From JAZQQB01 sp045628865 (GTDB lineage: Bacteria; Bacillota; Clostridia; Lachnospirales; Lachnospiraceae), in assembly GCA_045628865.1 (NCBI GenBank), contig JAZQQB010000010.1, forward strand, positions 1 to 31,889: DNA of 31,889 bases, given 5' to 3'. Positions 1 to 10,600 of this stretch are shown in pieces (the stretch's first letter is position 1; each line of letters begins with the position of its first letter). Both the position numbers and the translations under genes were made by a program. Under the pieces are notes generated by a model. That model did not search any database. It was not told where the DNA came from and worked only from the letters and a program-made list of their open reading frames with translations.

Positions 1-66
1 GGTATTGCAATCATGGCGGCTATGATGATACTTCTTATCATAAGAAAAAGAAAGAGTATGAAATAG
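1..66 (+). CDS. C-terminal end of a wall-anchored (sorted) surface protein, 5' part outside window
   Basis: The frame beginning at base 1 reads 21 residues to a TAG stop: a hydrophobic stretch (GIAIMAAMMILLII) followed by the basic tail RKRKSMK. This is the end of a cell-wall sorting signal, the membrane span plus positive tail that hold a sortase substrate until it is cleaved at its LPXTG motif. The motif itself lies before the window. The pilins further on end in the same way (KRRKAY). The fragment is followed at once by a terminator, so it closes an upstream transcription unit. It suggests that the surface-protein island begins before this window. The protein could instead be any single-pass membrane protein with a basic tail. 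Confidence 0.6.
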   Translation, partial: GIAIMAAMMILLIIRKRKSMK

Positions 67-89
67 TATATTGATGTTGTTTAGAAAGA

Positions 90-117
90 GGTTGGTTTGA
101 AAAAGCCAGCCTTTTTT
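90..117 (+). terminator. Rho-independent terminator
   Basis: A 9-bp stem (GGTTGGTTT / AAGCCAGCC, two G-U pairs) with a 4-nt loop is followed by six T. It ends the upstream surface-protein gene and isolates the next promoter. Confidence 0.85.
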
Positions 118-157
118 GTTGCATACTTCAAATTGTCAGAAATATATATAAAATCAG

Positions 158-226
158 AAAAGTGTAACTACTTTGTAACACCTATTTTGCTATCATAGAA
201 GAATAATAGGAGATTGTACGCATAAT
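158..226 (+). promoter_or_regulatory. Promoter P1 with double GTAAC element, conserved with P2
   Basis: Two GTAAC direct repeats start at 164 and 175, exactly 11 bp apart, and a -10-like TATCAT (191-196) begins 11 nt after the second. There is no good -35 hexamer at the expected place; the repeats occupy it, as in activator-dependent promoters. The leader word ACGCATAAT lies at 218-226. The whole arrangement recurs without gaps at 2661-2729: 25 of the first 27 bases are identical and ACGCATAAT is identical. Direct repeats one helical turn apart fit a dimeric response regulator, possibly LytTR type, but that assignment is inference. Confidence 0.65.
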
Positions 227-272
227 TTTCTGTAAAAATGTTACTGATAAACATTTCTTTAGGTAAATGCTT

Positions 273-2645
273 ATGGCAAAAGACAAGAAAGAAAAACAAA
301 AAAAGAAAGCTTCTCAGTTTGAAAAAGATGAGAGACGCTACTTCATATTTGCAGCTATTATCTGTGTCATAGTGGTACTGGTTGTAATGATTGCTCTATT
401 TGCCATATATAGGCATAAACGAGGTGGACCTCCACCGGTAGTAGAGAATCAGGTAGAAGAAACGACAGAAACCGAAACAGATACTGGAGGATATTCGCAG
501 GATGGTTCTATTGTAGTAATCAATCAGCAGGAGTTGGATCAAGCGCTGGCAGATCCAAGGAATCTAGAAATTCTGTTTCAGACAGAAGAATCGGTGGCAA
601 TTACCATACCAGCTGGTAATTATCCGGAATTGTCACTGATCATAGATGCTCCTTATGCGGATGTATTTAATTATGCTAAATACAAATCTGTAACGATCAA
701 TCGTATTTCATCCAATACCTGGACTGAAAATACGACAGGTAATTCCTTCTATATATCAGCAGTGTCAAGTCACCTGATCATTGCAGAAAGGGCAGAAGTG
801 GAACGAATAGAATTGAGTCAATCGAATTCAACGTTAGCGATTGAAAATGCAGGAAAGATTGAAATGATCACGCTAGCAGCAGATTCGACAATCGTATCCA
901 TAGATGATAATAAGACCATTGAATCCGTTGTAATCAGTAAAAAGACAAATCTGAATCTGTTAGGAAAGGCGACAGAGCCTGTGCAGATGGATATTGGATA
1001 TGATGCGGATGGTACGGTGATCAACACAACGATACCATTGAACATTAAATCCTACGGAAGTGTTACATTAGATTGTCAAGAAGGAGCAGAATCCACTACA
1101 TTGGCTATGAAAAACAATACCAAGACAACGGTTGTAAGTAATCACACGACGGAAGATATGACTGTAGAAGAAGCTTCAGGAACGCAAACAACCATTGCCA
1201 AAGGTACAGAGGATAAACGATTTGAAGGAACTGAAACCGAAATGGTAACGTCCTCAAGCACTTCTAGTTCCAGCACAACGACTACATCAAGTACAAGCGG
1301 AACGCGAACCTATAGTACAAATGGTTCCAGTGGCGGTTCTTCGAGTTCATCTAAAACAGGAGTAACAGCAAATACTTCTATTTCGGAAACAACAAGTGCT
1401 TCATCGACAACCACAACGGAGACGAAGGAGACAAAGGAAACAAAAGAAACTTCGGAAACAAAGGAATCTGAAAAGATATACAGTCAATCTGAGGTAGATA
1501 AGAAGATAGCGGATGCAATTGATAAAAACACAGCTGATACGAATGAAAAGATTGCTCAAGCGATAGATGAGATAATGAGGCAGCAGCCAATTACCATAAA
1601 TCAGTTTGAGAATTTACCAAAATACGAGGCAGGTGTATATGGAAATGCAAAAACTACCGATGTTATATACAAGGAGTTAGCAGCATTACATCCTAAAATA
1701 AAGGGATACGGAAGCTCTCCTTCGGATGTGGTTGAGTTTCAAATCAGAGGATGGATTCCAGATCAGAATTATTCACCAACTGCTCCACCAGGAACGTATG
1801 TATTCTACGCATGGTTAGGTAGTTCTAGTGTGGACTGTACCATTACATCAACTGCAGTAGCAAGTATAGAGATTTATATTAAATCATATGATGGAATCGT
1901 TTATAGCGGTGATGATGCAAAAAGTGTAGATGTGATGAAACTAAAAGCTGTGAATGGAAACATAGAAAATATAGAGGAATACTATATTGCAACCAACCAT
2001 TCGGATAAACTTTTAGAAGTACGATTCAATATTTATTACTACTATTTAGACAATAATGGTGAATTGCAGATGGATCATCAAGGAAGTGCGAATCCAGTGT
2101 ACTTGCAACCGGGAGATACAGAGATTTTCGAAAAGTATAATCAATCAGGATCTTACAAAGAGCTGATTGATACTGTAATAGAAATCGATGCTTCGCCACC
2201 GCCTCTTGCAATTGTTGAGAAATACAAAATGGAAAAAAGAGATTTGTTATTTGATCAGGAAACAAATTTAATAGTTTCTGAATTCTATACACCTTATGAA
2301 GATGCAAGGGTTTATGAAAATGGAAAACCAAAAATAAGATTTGGATTTGGGGTAACCATAAATCATCCTTCTATAAAAAAGAAGATGTCAGAAGTTCAAA
2401 TATCGATTTTGTATTTAAACAGCATAGGAGAGGTGATCGAAAAAGAATCTTACAAAACAGGAGATCGAGGAGATTTTTTCTATAGATCAAACGGAGAGAT
2501 TCAAAGAGGACTTATCACGTTGCCAAGTGTAACCGATTTTGGAACGCAATGTGAGATTATTTTCACCTATCCAGAGGGATGTTCAGAAAGAAACAGTTTT
2601 TATATATTTACAAGTGGAGGTTATGAGATAAAAGATGATGGATAA
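273..2645 (+). CDS. N-terminally membrane-anchored surface protein, Ser/Thr-rich stalk, function unknown
   Basis: The 790-residue product starts with a lysine-rich cytoplasmic segment, then one membrane span (about residues 24-46) followed by RHKR. The rest should lie outside the cell. Residues ~75-310 are rich in short beta-strand patterns. Residues ~326-380 are almost only Ser, Thr and Gly, like a wall-spanning stalk, then an ETKETKETKETSETKE run. Residues ~405-438 look like a short coiled coil (SEVDKKIADAIDKN). The C-terminal ~350 residues look like beta-sandwich material. No LPXTG or C-terminal span is present, so anchoring is by the N-terminal helix. ATG 273 is preferred to ATG 267 because AGG (261-263) is 9 nt before 273 but only 3 nt before 267. 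It has its own promoter, built like that of the pilin operon. I do not recognise a family; an assembly or housing protein for the pili is conceivable. Confidence 0.85.
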   Translation: MAKDKKEKQKKKASQFEKDERRYFIFAAIICVIVVLVVMIALFAIYRHKRGGPPPVVENQVEETTETETDTGGYSQDGSIVVINQQELDQALADPRNLEILFQTEESVAITIPAGNYPELSLIIDAPYADVFNYAKYKSVTINRISSNTWTENTTGNSFYISAVSSHLIIAERAEVERIELSQSNSTLAIENAGKIEMITLAADSTIVSIDDNKTIESVVISKKTNLNLLGKATEPVQMDIGYDADGTVINTTIPLNIKSYGSVTLDCQEGAESTTLAMKNNTKTTVVSNHTTEDMTVEEASGTQTTIAKGTEDKRFEGTETEMVTSSSTSSSSTTTTSSTSGTRTYSTNGSSGGSSSSSKTGVTANTSISETTSASSTTTTETKETKETKETSETKESEKIYSQSEVDKKIADAIDKNTADTNEKIAQAIDEIMRQQPITINQFENLPKYEAGVYGNAKTTDVIYKELAALHPKIKGYGSSPSDVVEFQIRGWIPDQNYSPTAPPGTYVFYAWLGSSSVDCTITSTAVASIEIYIKSYDGIVYSGDDAKSVDVMKLKAVNGNIENIEEYYIATNHSDKLLEVRFNIYYYYLDNNGELQMDHQGSANPVYLQPGDTEIFEKYNQSGSYKELIDTVIEIDASPPPLAIVEKYKMEKRDLLFDQETNLIVSEFYTPYEDARVYENGKPKIRFGFGVTINHPSIKKKMSEVQISILYLNSIGEVIEKESYKTGDRGDFFYRSNGEIQRGLITLPSVTDFGTQCEIIFTYPEGCSERNSFYIFTSGGYEIKDDG

Positions 2646-2660
2646 ATTTACATAATATCA

Positions 2661-2729
2661 AAAAGTGTAACTCATTTGTAACACCTAAAGGTGTAATATA
2701 CTATCAAAGATAGAATTGAAACGCATAAT
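2661..2729 (+). promoter_or_regulatory. Promoter P2 of the pilin operon, same double GTAAC element as P1
   Basis: GTAAC repeats start at 2667 and 2678 (11 bp apart), and a -10-like TAATAT (2694-2699) begins 11 nt after the second. ACGCATAAT is at 2721-2729, the same 22-nt step from the -10 as in P1. Conservation is strong in the repeat block and leader word and weak between them, which points to selection on protein contacts rather than recent duplication alone. The site lies in the short gap after the first surface-protein gene and drives the four-pilin block (three genes) that follows. Confidence 0.65.
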
Positions 2730-2763
2730 ATCTGATAATTTAAAAGCGAAGCAGAGGAAAGAA

Positions 2764-4791
2764 ATGAAAAGGATTATATTTCGAAAAAGAAATTTCATGA
2801 TGTTATTCATGAGTTTCAGCATTCTATTAGGAATAACACTCAAAGTAGAAGCTGCAAAAAAACCTGTTTTGCTGATCCAGGGGGTTATGGAAACAGACAT
2901 AGTTGAACTCTACAAAATCGCTAGCTACGATGATGGAGCTGCAACATATACGTGGACAGAACCGGTACAAAACTGGCTTACACAAAAAGGTAGTGCATAT
3001 TCGGAATTAACGCCTAACAGATTACGAAATCTTCCAGAAACAAGAGCTCTTGAATTTACAGGGCAGCTACTAATTGGACTTCAAACAAGTTTAAAAGGAG
3101 TCGAGGCAGATATTTCTAAGACGGGAGAAGAGGAATATGAAATTCAGACAGCCCCGGGAATATACTTGATCCTTCCAATAGGAACGACAAGGGTTTATAC
3201 CTTGAAATGGATTGTGATTGAACCAGATCAAAATCCTCAGAAAATCCTATATATGGGAGAAGACCAATTAACCGAAGAATCACAAGAGGATATTATATAT
3301 GATTATGAATATCCAACGGTAGAAGTTTTTCTTGAAAATCTTATGGGAGAAAGGGATTACATGCTCAATCCTTTACCGGATGAGGAAACAGAGCCTCCCT
3401 TTTTTGTAATTAATGATGATCAGATACAGGTGAAAGCAAATGTGAAAATTCCTTTTTATTCAAGCATATATGCTATGGAGAAGAGGATAAATAATATTTA
3501 CGTTGCAATTCCGAAAGGAGTTCAATATATAGACAAGTCCTTAGAGTTATCAGTACCAGAAACAAGTGAAGATGCCAATGACAAGCAGATCAGTCTTACA
3601 CCAGATGTATATGGTTTGCAAAGTCTGGAAGATGCAGTTGTTTATGAATACCAAAGTGAACCACTTTTTTTCAAGGTGGGGCAATGGTACTACAATTTTG
3701 ACGGAAGTACTCTTATCACAAATGTGAGTGATGAAGAGGCACTTAGAAAGTATCTGGTAGAAAAAGGACTTGAAGACGAAGATGAGTCAAAAGAAGAAAA
3801 CAAAGAGTCATTTTCAGAAGAAACTGAATCTGAAATAACAATGGAAAACCTGGTTATTTCAGAGGGATGGACAATCTTTATTTTTTCTTTATCAACCGAT
3901 ATGGAATGGAAAGAGGTGAATGTCAGCTACAGAGTACAAAAGAATGACGAATCCAATGACACAGGAATTTATCCTTTAAAGAATGGTCTTTTATTTAGTG
4001 TAAGTCCATTAAATACAAGCCTAAGAGGATATACCGCAAAAGATGCAAACATGAACTCCCTTGGTATTAAGGTCACTGTAATACAAGGAACCTCCTTTTC
4101 TAAATATTCTTCCATGGAAGAACTTTTGGAATTAGAAGAGAAGCTGACGGATGTAGAATTTAGTATCTATCAGTTTACTGGAAGAGTATTTGAAGATAAC
4201 GAAGGATTTACCAATGAATTTGGAGTCTATGAAATGCATAACGGTGAAGAACATAATGATTCTGTAGAGGATATGTCAGAAGAAAATGAAGAGAGTCCTG
4301 AAGAAAGGGATGAAATGATCTACCAATTAGATGAGGACGGAAGTATTCGACAATACAGATTAGTAGCAGTCCTTACGCCAAATGAAAAAAAGTATCTTTC
4401 TATTGGTGGATTAGAAAAAAAAGAATACTTAGTAAAACAAACAAAGTTCCAGACAGGATACACATACGCAGCAGAAGCTTTTTTGATCAAAGAAGAGGAT
4501 TGGGACAAGGAAGAACTGATGGAAGGAAATCAGATAGCTGCTTTGGTATGGATGAATTTTCCGACTGCATATTTACCTGCAACAGGAAAAGCGGGAATTG
4601 GAACTTATGTAAAAATAGGAGTATTCGTGGGAGTGATAGCATTGATAGGGATGTTTATCAAACTCCTAAAGGAAATAAAAGGTCTAAAACAATTGATCAA
4701 ACAAAGAGAAGAAGAATATAAAAAACAAAACGACAAACAACAGGAATTGCTTGATAGATTATACGAGAATGAGAAAGGAGAATTATTATGA
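2764..4791 (+). CDS. LPATG surface protein, pilin-like (candidate accessory or tip subunit)
   Basis: The 675-residue product has a signal peptide (cleavage likely near VEA, residues 28-30). Its N-terminal region resembles the downstream pilins (LYKIASYDDGAATYTW versus LYQIATFNFDKNKMEW). A sorting motif LPATG is at residues 604-608, followed by a membrane span. After the span comes an unusually long charged tail of about 45 residues that looks coiled-coil forming (LKQLIKQREEEYKKQ), where sorted proteins normally have a few basic residues. ATG 2764 has a strong site (GAGGAAAG) just before it; an in-frame TTG at 2716 lies only about 10 nt after the probable transcript start and is rejected. The stop overlaps the next start (ATGA), so translation is coupled. 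First position in the operon and the different motif (LPATG, others LPSTG) suggest a tip or base subunit, which is inference. Confidence 0.8.
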   Translation: MKRIIFRKRNFMMLFMSFSILLGITLKVEAAKKPVLLIQGVMETDIVELYKIASYDDGAATYTWTEPVQNWLTQKGSAYSELTPNRLRNLPETRALEFTGQLLIGLQTSLKGVEADISKTGEEEYEIQTAPGIYLILPIGTTRVYTLKWIVIEPDQNPQKILYMGEDQLTEESQEDIIYDYEYPTVEVFLENLMGERDYMLNPLPDEETEPPFFVINDDQIQVKANVKIPFYSSIYAMEKRINNIYVAIPKGVQYIDKSLELSVPETSEDANDKQISLTPDVYGLQSLEDAVVYEYQSEPLFFKVGQWYYNFDGSTLITNVSDEEALRKYLVEKGLEDEDESKEENKESFSEETESEITMENLVISEGWTIFIFSLSTDMEWKEVNVSYRVQKNDESNDTGIYPLKNGLLFSVSPLNTSLRGYTAKDANMNSLGIKVTVIQGTSFSKYSSMEELLELEEKLTDVEFSIYQFTGRVFEDNEGFTNEFGVYEMHNGEEHNDSVEDMSEENEESPEERDEMIYQLDEDGSIRQYRLVAVLTPNEKKYLSIGGLEKKEYLVKQTKFQTGYTYAAEAFLIKEEDWDKEELMEGNQIAALVWMNFPTAYLPATGKAGIGTYVKIGVFVGVIALIGMFIKLLKEIKGLKQLIKQREEEYKKQNDKQQELLDRLYENEKGELL

Positions 4792-7643
4792 AAGGATATG
4801 GAAAAAAATTAGCAGCACTTTTTGCAGTAGCAGTGCTCACATGTTCTACAATATCAACCCCTCTTATATCAATCGCGGACAATAGTGAAACATTGATCAA
4901 AAAACAAAGTGAAACGAATAACATGAATATGTTAGAGTTTGATACCACAGGCGATAAACCTGTAATTAAAGCAGGTGCAGGTGTTAATTGTAATTTAGAT
5001 CTGTTTATCAAACGTGATGGTGATACATTCCAGATCATGCAGATTGCCTATGTTGACTGGGTAAAAGCAACAGTAAATGGTCAAACAGTAGTTAATGCAG
5101 ACATCAAATGGGTAGATGAAATCACTAAATGGCTACTTGATAATGGCTATACAAAGAAGGATTCAAACGGTAATGATGTGGTAATGCAGCCAACAGATTT
5201 TGGTGCTGTACAGGCAGCAAATAATGGAGATGACAAAAACGTTGTAGAACTTGTAAAGGCTATGCAAAAAGACGATACGTTGATGGATCAGTTAAGAAGC
5301 AAATATTTGGCAGGATTCCATAATGATCCAAATGATCCTATTGGTAAATGTTCTGATCCTGAATCAGTAGCATCTGCTGATAACCCAATCACATACACAA
5401 ATCCAGCAGATCAGACAAAAACTTTACCAGTGATTAAAGTACAGTCATTTGCTCCAGTTAATGAAGGAAGATTCTATTCATTAAAGGGAATACAGTATGG
5501 TATTTATCTTGCAGAAGCAACTTCTAAGGACACTAGAATCTATCAGCCATTGATGATCGATATGGTTCCAAAGCAGACTGGTCCTACAGGTAATTGGTAT
5601 ATGCCTGTGAAGGAAGCAGCTCATTTAAAATATGAGATGATCAATATCAACAAATCTGTTAATAAAGGAAAAAATAATTATTCAACAGAATCAAATGATT
5701 CCTATGATATCGTAGGAGCAGGCGAAATTGTAGATTTTGACATTGAGATCCAGATTCCAAAGTATCCTTCTAAAACTGAAGAAGGAACCAATAAGGTGAT
5801 CTATGAACAGACACTCTTTAATGGATACGATATTATGGAGGCAGGATATGAACTAATTCCATATTCTGCAAGGATCACATATGTTGATGCAGATGGTAAC
5901 GTTTTACATCCAACAGCTATCTTAAAAGAGGATATACTTGGAAACCTGACAGCAACAGATTTAGTAGGCACACAGAAAAAGACTTACGATGCAATACTTG
6001 GAACAGAAGCATTAACTTATTATGATACAGCATCCGGAGAAGATATCAATATCTTTTCAGTTCAGAATGGAAGTTATACCAACTTCTTTGGTGTGGTAGA
6101 TGGTAGATTTTTACAGATTGGACCAACATTAAGTGAAGCTCTTACAAGATATAATACAGAATTAACCAAGAGAGGAAAAACCCCTCTTCCTACAAATGGT
6201 AGTTATGCAGTTCGACGAGTAGATGACAATGATCAGAGTTCCGATGAGATCAAGAGATCCTTTATCTCATGCCAGTGGATTTATACAGATTTGATGGAAT
6301 CTTTGACATATGCAGATGAAAGTGATGATATGAAATATAAAGCTCCTCACCAAGCTTCAGATTATATGGATGGTGACAATTATATGCCGTTCGTACCGGA
6401 TACGGTATACATCACATATAGTGCATTGATCAATGATAAGAGCTTTTTAGGAACCGATAAGAATATCAATAAGGTTAAAGTTGGTTTCATCGCAGACTCA
6501 GGCTATGATGTAGAGTACATGGAAGATGAGACTGAAGTATGGACTTATGGTGTAAACATTGTCAAAGTTGATGGTGCTACTCTTGGAGAAAACGGAACTC
6601 CTAGAATGGAGGCAGATGGTATAACTCCAGTTCTTGATGAAAACGGAGATCAGGTATATGACCCAACCTATTTGGAAGGAGCATTATTTGATCTGTATCA
6701 GTTAGATACTACCTATTGTGGTGGAGAATCAGCAAAGACAGCTCCTTCAGAAACAGATTATGCAAATTATCACTGGTTGTCAGAAAAAGACAGTAGTATT
6801 ACAAGCTATGCAGGATCAGAAACGTCATGGAGTCAATTACTTGAAAGAATGGTAAGATACCATTTTACAACAAAGAATCCTTTGACGGCAGCAACTACTA
6901 TACCAGAGGCATTGGCTGAGTTAAAACCTGCGATTTTAACAACTGCAGCAGGTCCAGGATGGGAAACAGCTGATAAATTTGCAAACAAATACGAGACATT
7001 ATTTGGATACATTGATAAAGATGACCGAGCAAAGGATGCTTCTACAATTGATAATAAAGATATGGTCAAGTATTACTTCAATTCATATACAGATAAAACA
7101 GCGAAAGTGATCTTACTTCCAGTTGAGGTAAGTGAATGTACAGCACATCCAGGTGTGACACATTATCATATTCAGGCGTACATTCGTGTTCGTCAGAATA
7201 TTGAATCAGTAGCGCCAGATAAGGGTGCAGAAGGTATTACAGTAAATGGACTTGATGTTGGAACTTATCTTTTAGTAGAAACAAAGGCTCCAGATGGTGG
7301 ATATAACATGCTGTCAGATGCAATCCAGTTTGAGATCAATCCATACACGCAGGCACAGGCAACAGATGGTTCTAAGACATCTTATAAGGGATTTATCTCA
7401 GATAAGAAATTAGACAATCCGGCAAATCATGTAGATGGAGATGGATATTTACAGGTAGGAGCAGATTATTACCTGTCTTATCCAGAGGGCGTATATCCAT
7501 TGACAGTACAGAACTTTAAAGGAATCAAGCTTCCAAGTACCGGTGGTATTGGTACATTGTTATTCACTATTATTGGTGTAGCAATTATGGGAAGTGCATT
7601 CTTCGTAGTTCTTTACAAGAGAAGAAAGGCTTATCAGGATTAA
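4788..7643 (+). CDS. Isopeptide-forming pilin subunit with LPSTG sorting signal
   Basis: The 951-residue product has a signal peptide (residues ~1-30) and ends in LPSTGG (915-920), a membrane span and KRRKAYQD. Between them it has the build of Gram-positive covalent pilins. There is a D2-like domain around the segment GAGEIVDFDIEIQIPKY. A C-terminal CnaB-like domain contains an E-box, YLLVETKAP, with the candidate isopeptide glutamate E831. It aligns with both halves of the next gene at the GNWY segment, the D2 segment, the E-box and the sorting signal. A clear YPKN-type polymerising lysine motif is not visible. An insert near the C-terminal domain carries C784-x2-H787-x4-H792-x-H794, a possible metal site. 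The gene overlaps the preceding one by ATGA and is followed after 15 nt by the next, with an excellent AAGGAGGT site between. It is expected to be polymerised by the class C sortase encoded at 12990. Confidence 0.88.
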   Translation: MKGYGKKLAALFAVAVLTCSTISTPLISIADNSETLIKKQSETNNMNMLEFDTTGDKPVIKAGAGVNCNLDLFIKRDGDTFQIMQIAYVDWVKATVNGQTVVNADIKWVDEITKWLLDNGYTKKDSNGNDVVMQPTDFGAVQAANNGDDKNVVELVKAMQKDDTLMDQLRSKYLAGFHNDPNDPIGKCSDPESVASADNPITYTNPADQTKTLPVIKVQSFAPVNEGRFYSLKGIQYGIYLAEATSKDTRIYQPLMIDMVPKQTGPTGNWYMPVKEAAHLKYEMININKSVNKGKNNYSTESNDSYDIVGAGEIVDFDIEIQIPKYPSKTEEGTNKVIYEQTLFNGYDIMEAGYELIPYSARITYVDADGNVLHPTAILKEDILGNLTATDLVGTQKKTYDAILGTEALTYYDTASGEDINIFSVQNGSYTNFFGVVDGRFLQIGPTLSEALTRYNTELTKRGKTPLPTNGSYAVRRVDDNDQSSDEIKRSFISCQWIYTDLMESLTYADESDDMKYKAPHQASDYMDGDNYMPFVPDTVYITYSALINDKSFLGTDKNINKVKVGFIADSGYDVEYMEDETEVWTYGVNIVKVDGATLGENGTPRMEADGITPVLDENGDQVYDPTYLEGALFDLYQLDTTYCGGESAKTAPSETDYANYHWLSEKDSSITSYAGSETSWSQLLERMVRYHFTTKNPLTAATTIPEALAELKPAILTTAAGPGWETADKFANKYETLFGYIDKDDRAKDASTIDNKDMVKYYFNSYTDKTAKVILLPVEVSECTAHPGVTHYHIQAYIRVRQNIESVAPDKGAEGITVNGLDVGTYLLVETKAPDGGYNMLSDAIQFEINPYTQAQATDGSKTSYKGFISDKKLDNPANHVDGDGYLQVGADYYLSYPEGVYPLTVQNFKGIKLPSTGGIGTLLFTIIGVAIMGSAFFVVLYKRRKAYQD

Positions 7644-7658
7644 AAAGGAGGTCTGTGT

Positions 7659-10600
7659 ATGAGAAATATAGCTAAGAGATTTTTAACCGTAGCTCTGGCG
7701 GGTATGATGTTATTCGGAAGTACTATGACCACCTTCGCGGTAGAGTCGGAAATGTTGAGTGAACAGATAAAAAACGAAGATGGCACACTCAAAGTAAAAT
7801 TGGATAACGACAATTTAAACGCCTCAACAGGAAATATTACAATTATAAAAAATAGTAACACCGATGCAGTGACGCTTTATCAGATTGCTACTTTTAATTT
7901 TGATAAAAACAAAATGGAGTGGAATCGGCAAATCAATGACTGGTGTCTAGCTTCAAACAATGTAACTTACGGTGGAAAGAGTTATAATTTTAGTAAATAT
8001 CAGAACTATCCGGAACAATCAGGAGTACAATCACCAAAGTCAGGACCAGAATTGTTAGGCGCAGCAAGTACAGAGGTTCAAAAGGCATTTTTTACTATAT
8101 TATTACGTGGAAATGAATCAGCTCAGGGTAAGATCGATACAGCAGATTTGCCAGTGGCACAAAGTTCTGATGGAACTACAAAAGTGATCGAAGGAGTAAG
8201 TGTATCATCAAATGCCCCTAAGGATCTGGTGACGATCACAACGGATAATTATAATCAAACAGAAGTAACGGACTTGCTTGGTGGAACGCCAACTCAGATA
8301 ACCGGATTTATTGATCCATCAACAGTAACTTTTTACAAAGAGGGAGTAAGTGTTCCAAATGGAGATGGAATAATCAATGAGTCATTTGCGAATGCACAAG
8401 AACCAAAATGGCCAAAATCCTATAAATATACCTTAAATGGTGTAGAATATTCAGAAGGTCAGGTATTGCAAAAAGCAGATGGTGGAAGCTTTAGCTTTGA
8501 AAAAATGCCGATTGGTATGTATATTGCAGATGGTTCCTATGATAATGGATCTCGACAGTTATACGCTCCATTGACAATCGCGTTAACACCGGAAAAAGAT
8601 GGTGCAACAGGAAACTGGTATTTATCAGACGTTATTACAAACCAGAAGGCTGCCGAGCTTTACATGGAAAAGTTCATCAATGGGAAGAAATCAGATATTG
8701 TAAAGATTGGTGAGGTAGTAGACTTCGAAATTGAATTTCAGATTCCTAAGTATGGTGAAAGACAGGTTGGGGATAATGTAAAAGAATATACATTGACTTT
8801 CGATGATAATATGGATGATGCATTTGCAGTAATCCCAACTTCTGTAAAGGTTGATATTGTGAATGTAGATCCAGGAACCGGAAATAAGACATATACGCAA
8901 TTCCCAGAGGCCTGTTATGATTCATTGATCGCGAATCCGGCTTTGGAGAATCCAACTACAGACGAAGGCTTTATTGTACAGGGATGTTCACCAGAACATT
9001 TAAGTGCTTACCGAATTTATCGAAATCACTTTAAATATTATTTGAGTACACTAGAACAGAGTAAGATAAGCAATAATACGTTTCTTGATAATAATAATGC
9101 TACATGTAATGTTGAAGAAGATGAATGGGGTAAATATGTATGGTATTATGGCTATTATTATTATCGAGATGGCGCATACCATATGTTGAAAAACGATACG
9201 CAAAATGCGGAATATGTTACTTATTACGGACAGTCATCAAAAATCAAGGTTCCGGCAACGCCTTCATCAAAAATTCTTGCCGGTAATGAAGTAAGAGCAC
9301 TTTATAGTAATGAAACAAAGGATACTATTGGACATAGCTGGTATGATTATCTTCCATCAAAGGTAGACGAGTACAACCATACTATCTTTAACGTTACCTT
9401 TAATTACAGGGAAATGTTGAATCAGAAGGCATCATTAAATAACTTAGATAATCTGAAACTTCGTATCACATATCAGGCAGTTGTAACAGATAAGATTGAA
9501 CCAGGTTCAGAGAATAATACCAATGAAGCTGTAATGACTTATGAAATTGATGCAAATGGTAAGGTACTTGGTACGATTAAAGATATTGTAAGAGCTTATA
9601 CATATGAATTAAATCTGATCAAGGAAGATGGTGATACTGTAAATGAGCAGACACCAACACCTTTGGCAGGAGCGAAGTTTAGCCTCTTTAGAGAGACCAA
9701 TACTTATGATACAACAACAGATCATGATTTCATCGAAAACTATGATCATGAGTGGTACTATAGCTTCGATTATCCAGAAAAGAAACCGATCGATCCAAGT
9801 GCTGGTACAAAAGATCCGAATTACTATAAGACTTATGGTGCAGATATGAATTATACTGCAGAAGCTTATGCGACAATGGCAGCAATGGATATGGATGCTT
9901 ATATTACGGAACTGAAAACACAGGATACCATTCGTTTAGGAGAAGATGGAAAGCTAGTAAAAGATCCTGATACCGGAAATGTTCAGAAAAAGCAAGAGGG
10001 TATCGACTTCTATAAATATGAGGATGGAAGTACAGTTCGTATCTTTGAACTATATGAGTATGATTACACCGTTTCAGGAGCAAATGTTCATTTTAAAGGC
10101 GAGTTTACTTCTGAAGCAGACTTAGCTGGTAAGAAAACAAATGGTCTGGATGTTGGTCACTATATTTTAGTAGAAACCTATACACCATCACCTTATAACT
10201 TATTAGCAGAAGACATTTATTTTGAAGTGAATGCATTGGATCCTGAGGACGCAAAAGAGAATCATCAGGGTAGTTTTGCACCATTTGAAAAGGCAAAACC
10301 AGCTGATGCTTCAGCAGAACAGGTATTAACAGGAGTGTACGATATGACAGTATTAAACTACAAGGGATTACAGCTTCCAAGTACAGGTGGAATCGGTACG
10401 ACTATTTTCACAATCATTGGTATTGTGATTATGCTGGCAGCCATCGTACTTGTAGTAAAAGGTAAAAGAAAAGCTATCGCAGGAACATTAGCAGTTTTTG
10501 TGATCGCAACAAGTGTATTATCATTAGCAGCTTTGACAGCTCATGCAGAAACAGCAGTTAATCTTAATAATAACAAATACGGATCAACTGTCACTGGAGA

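Noticed and set aside
2716..2763. In-frame TTG start 16 codons upstream of the LPATG protein
   Set aside because: It lies about 10 nt after the probable transcript start and has no ribosome binding site; ATG 2764 has a strong one and gives a proper signal peptide.
10440..10560. Possibility that the two pilins are translated separately from an internal start
   Set aside because: The only nearby ATG (in GTGATTATGCTGG) has no Shine-Dalgarno sequence and would start inside the membrane span of pilin A.
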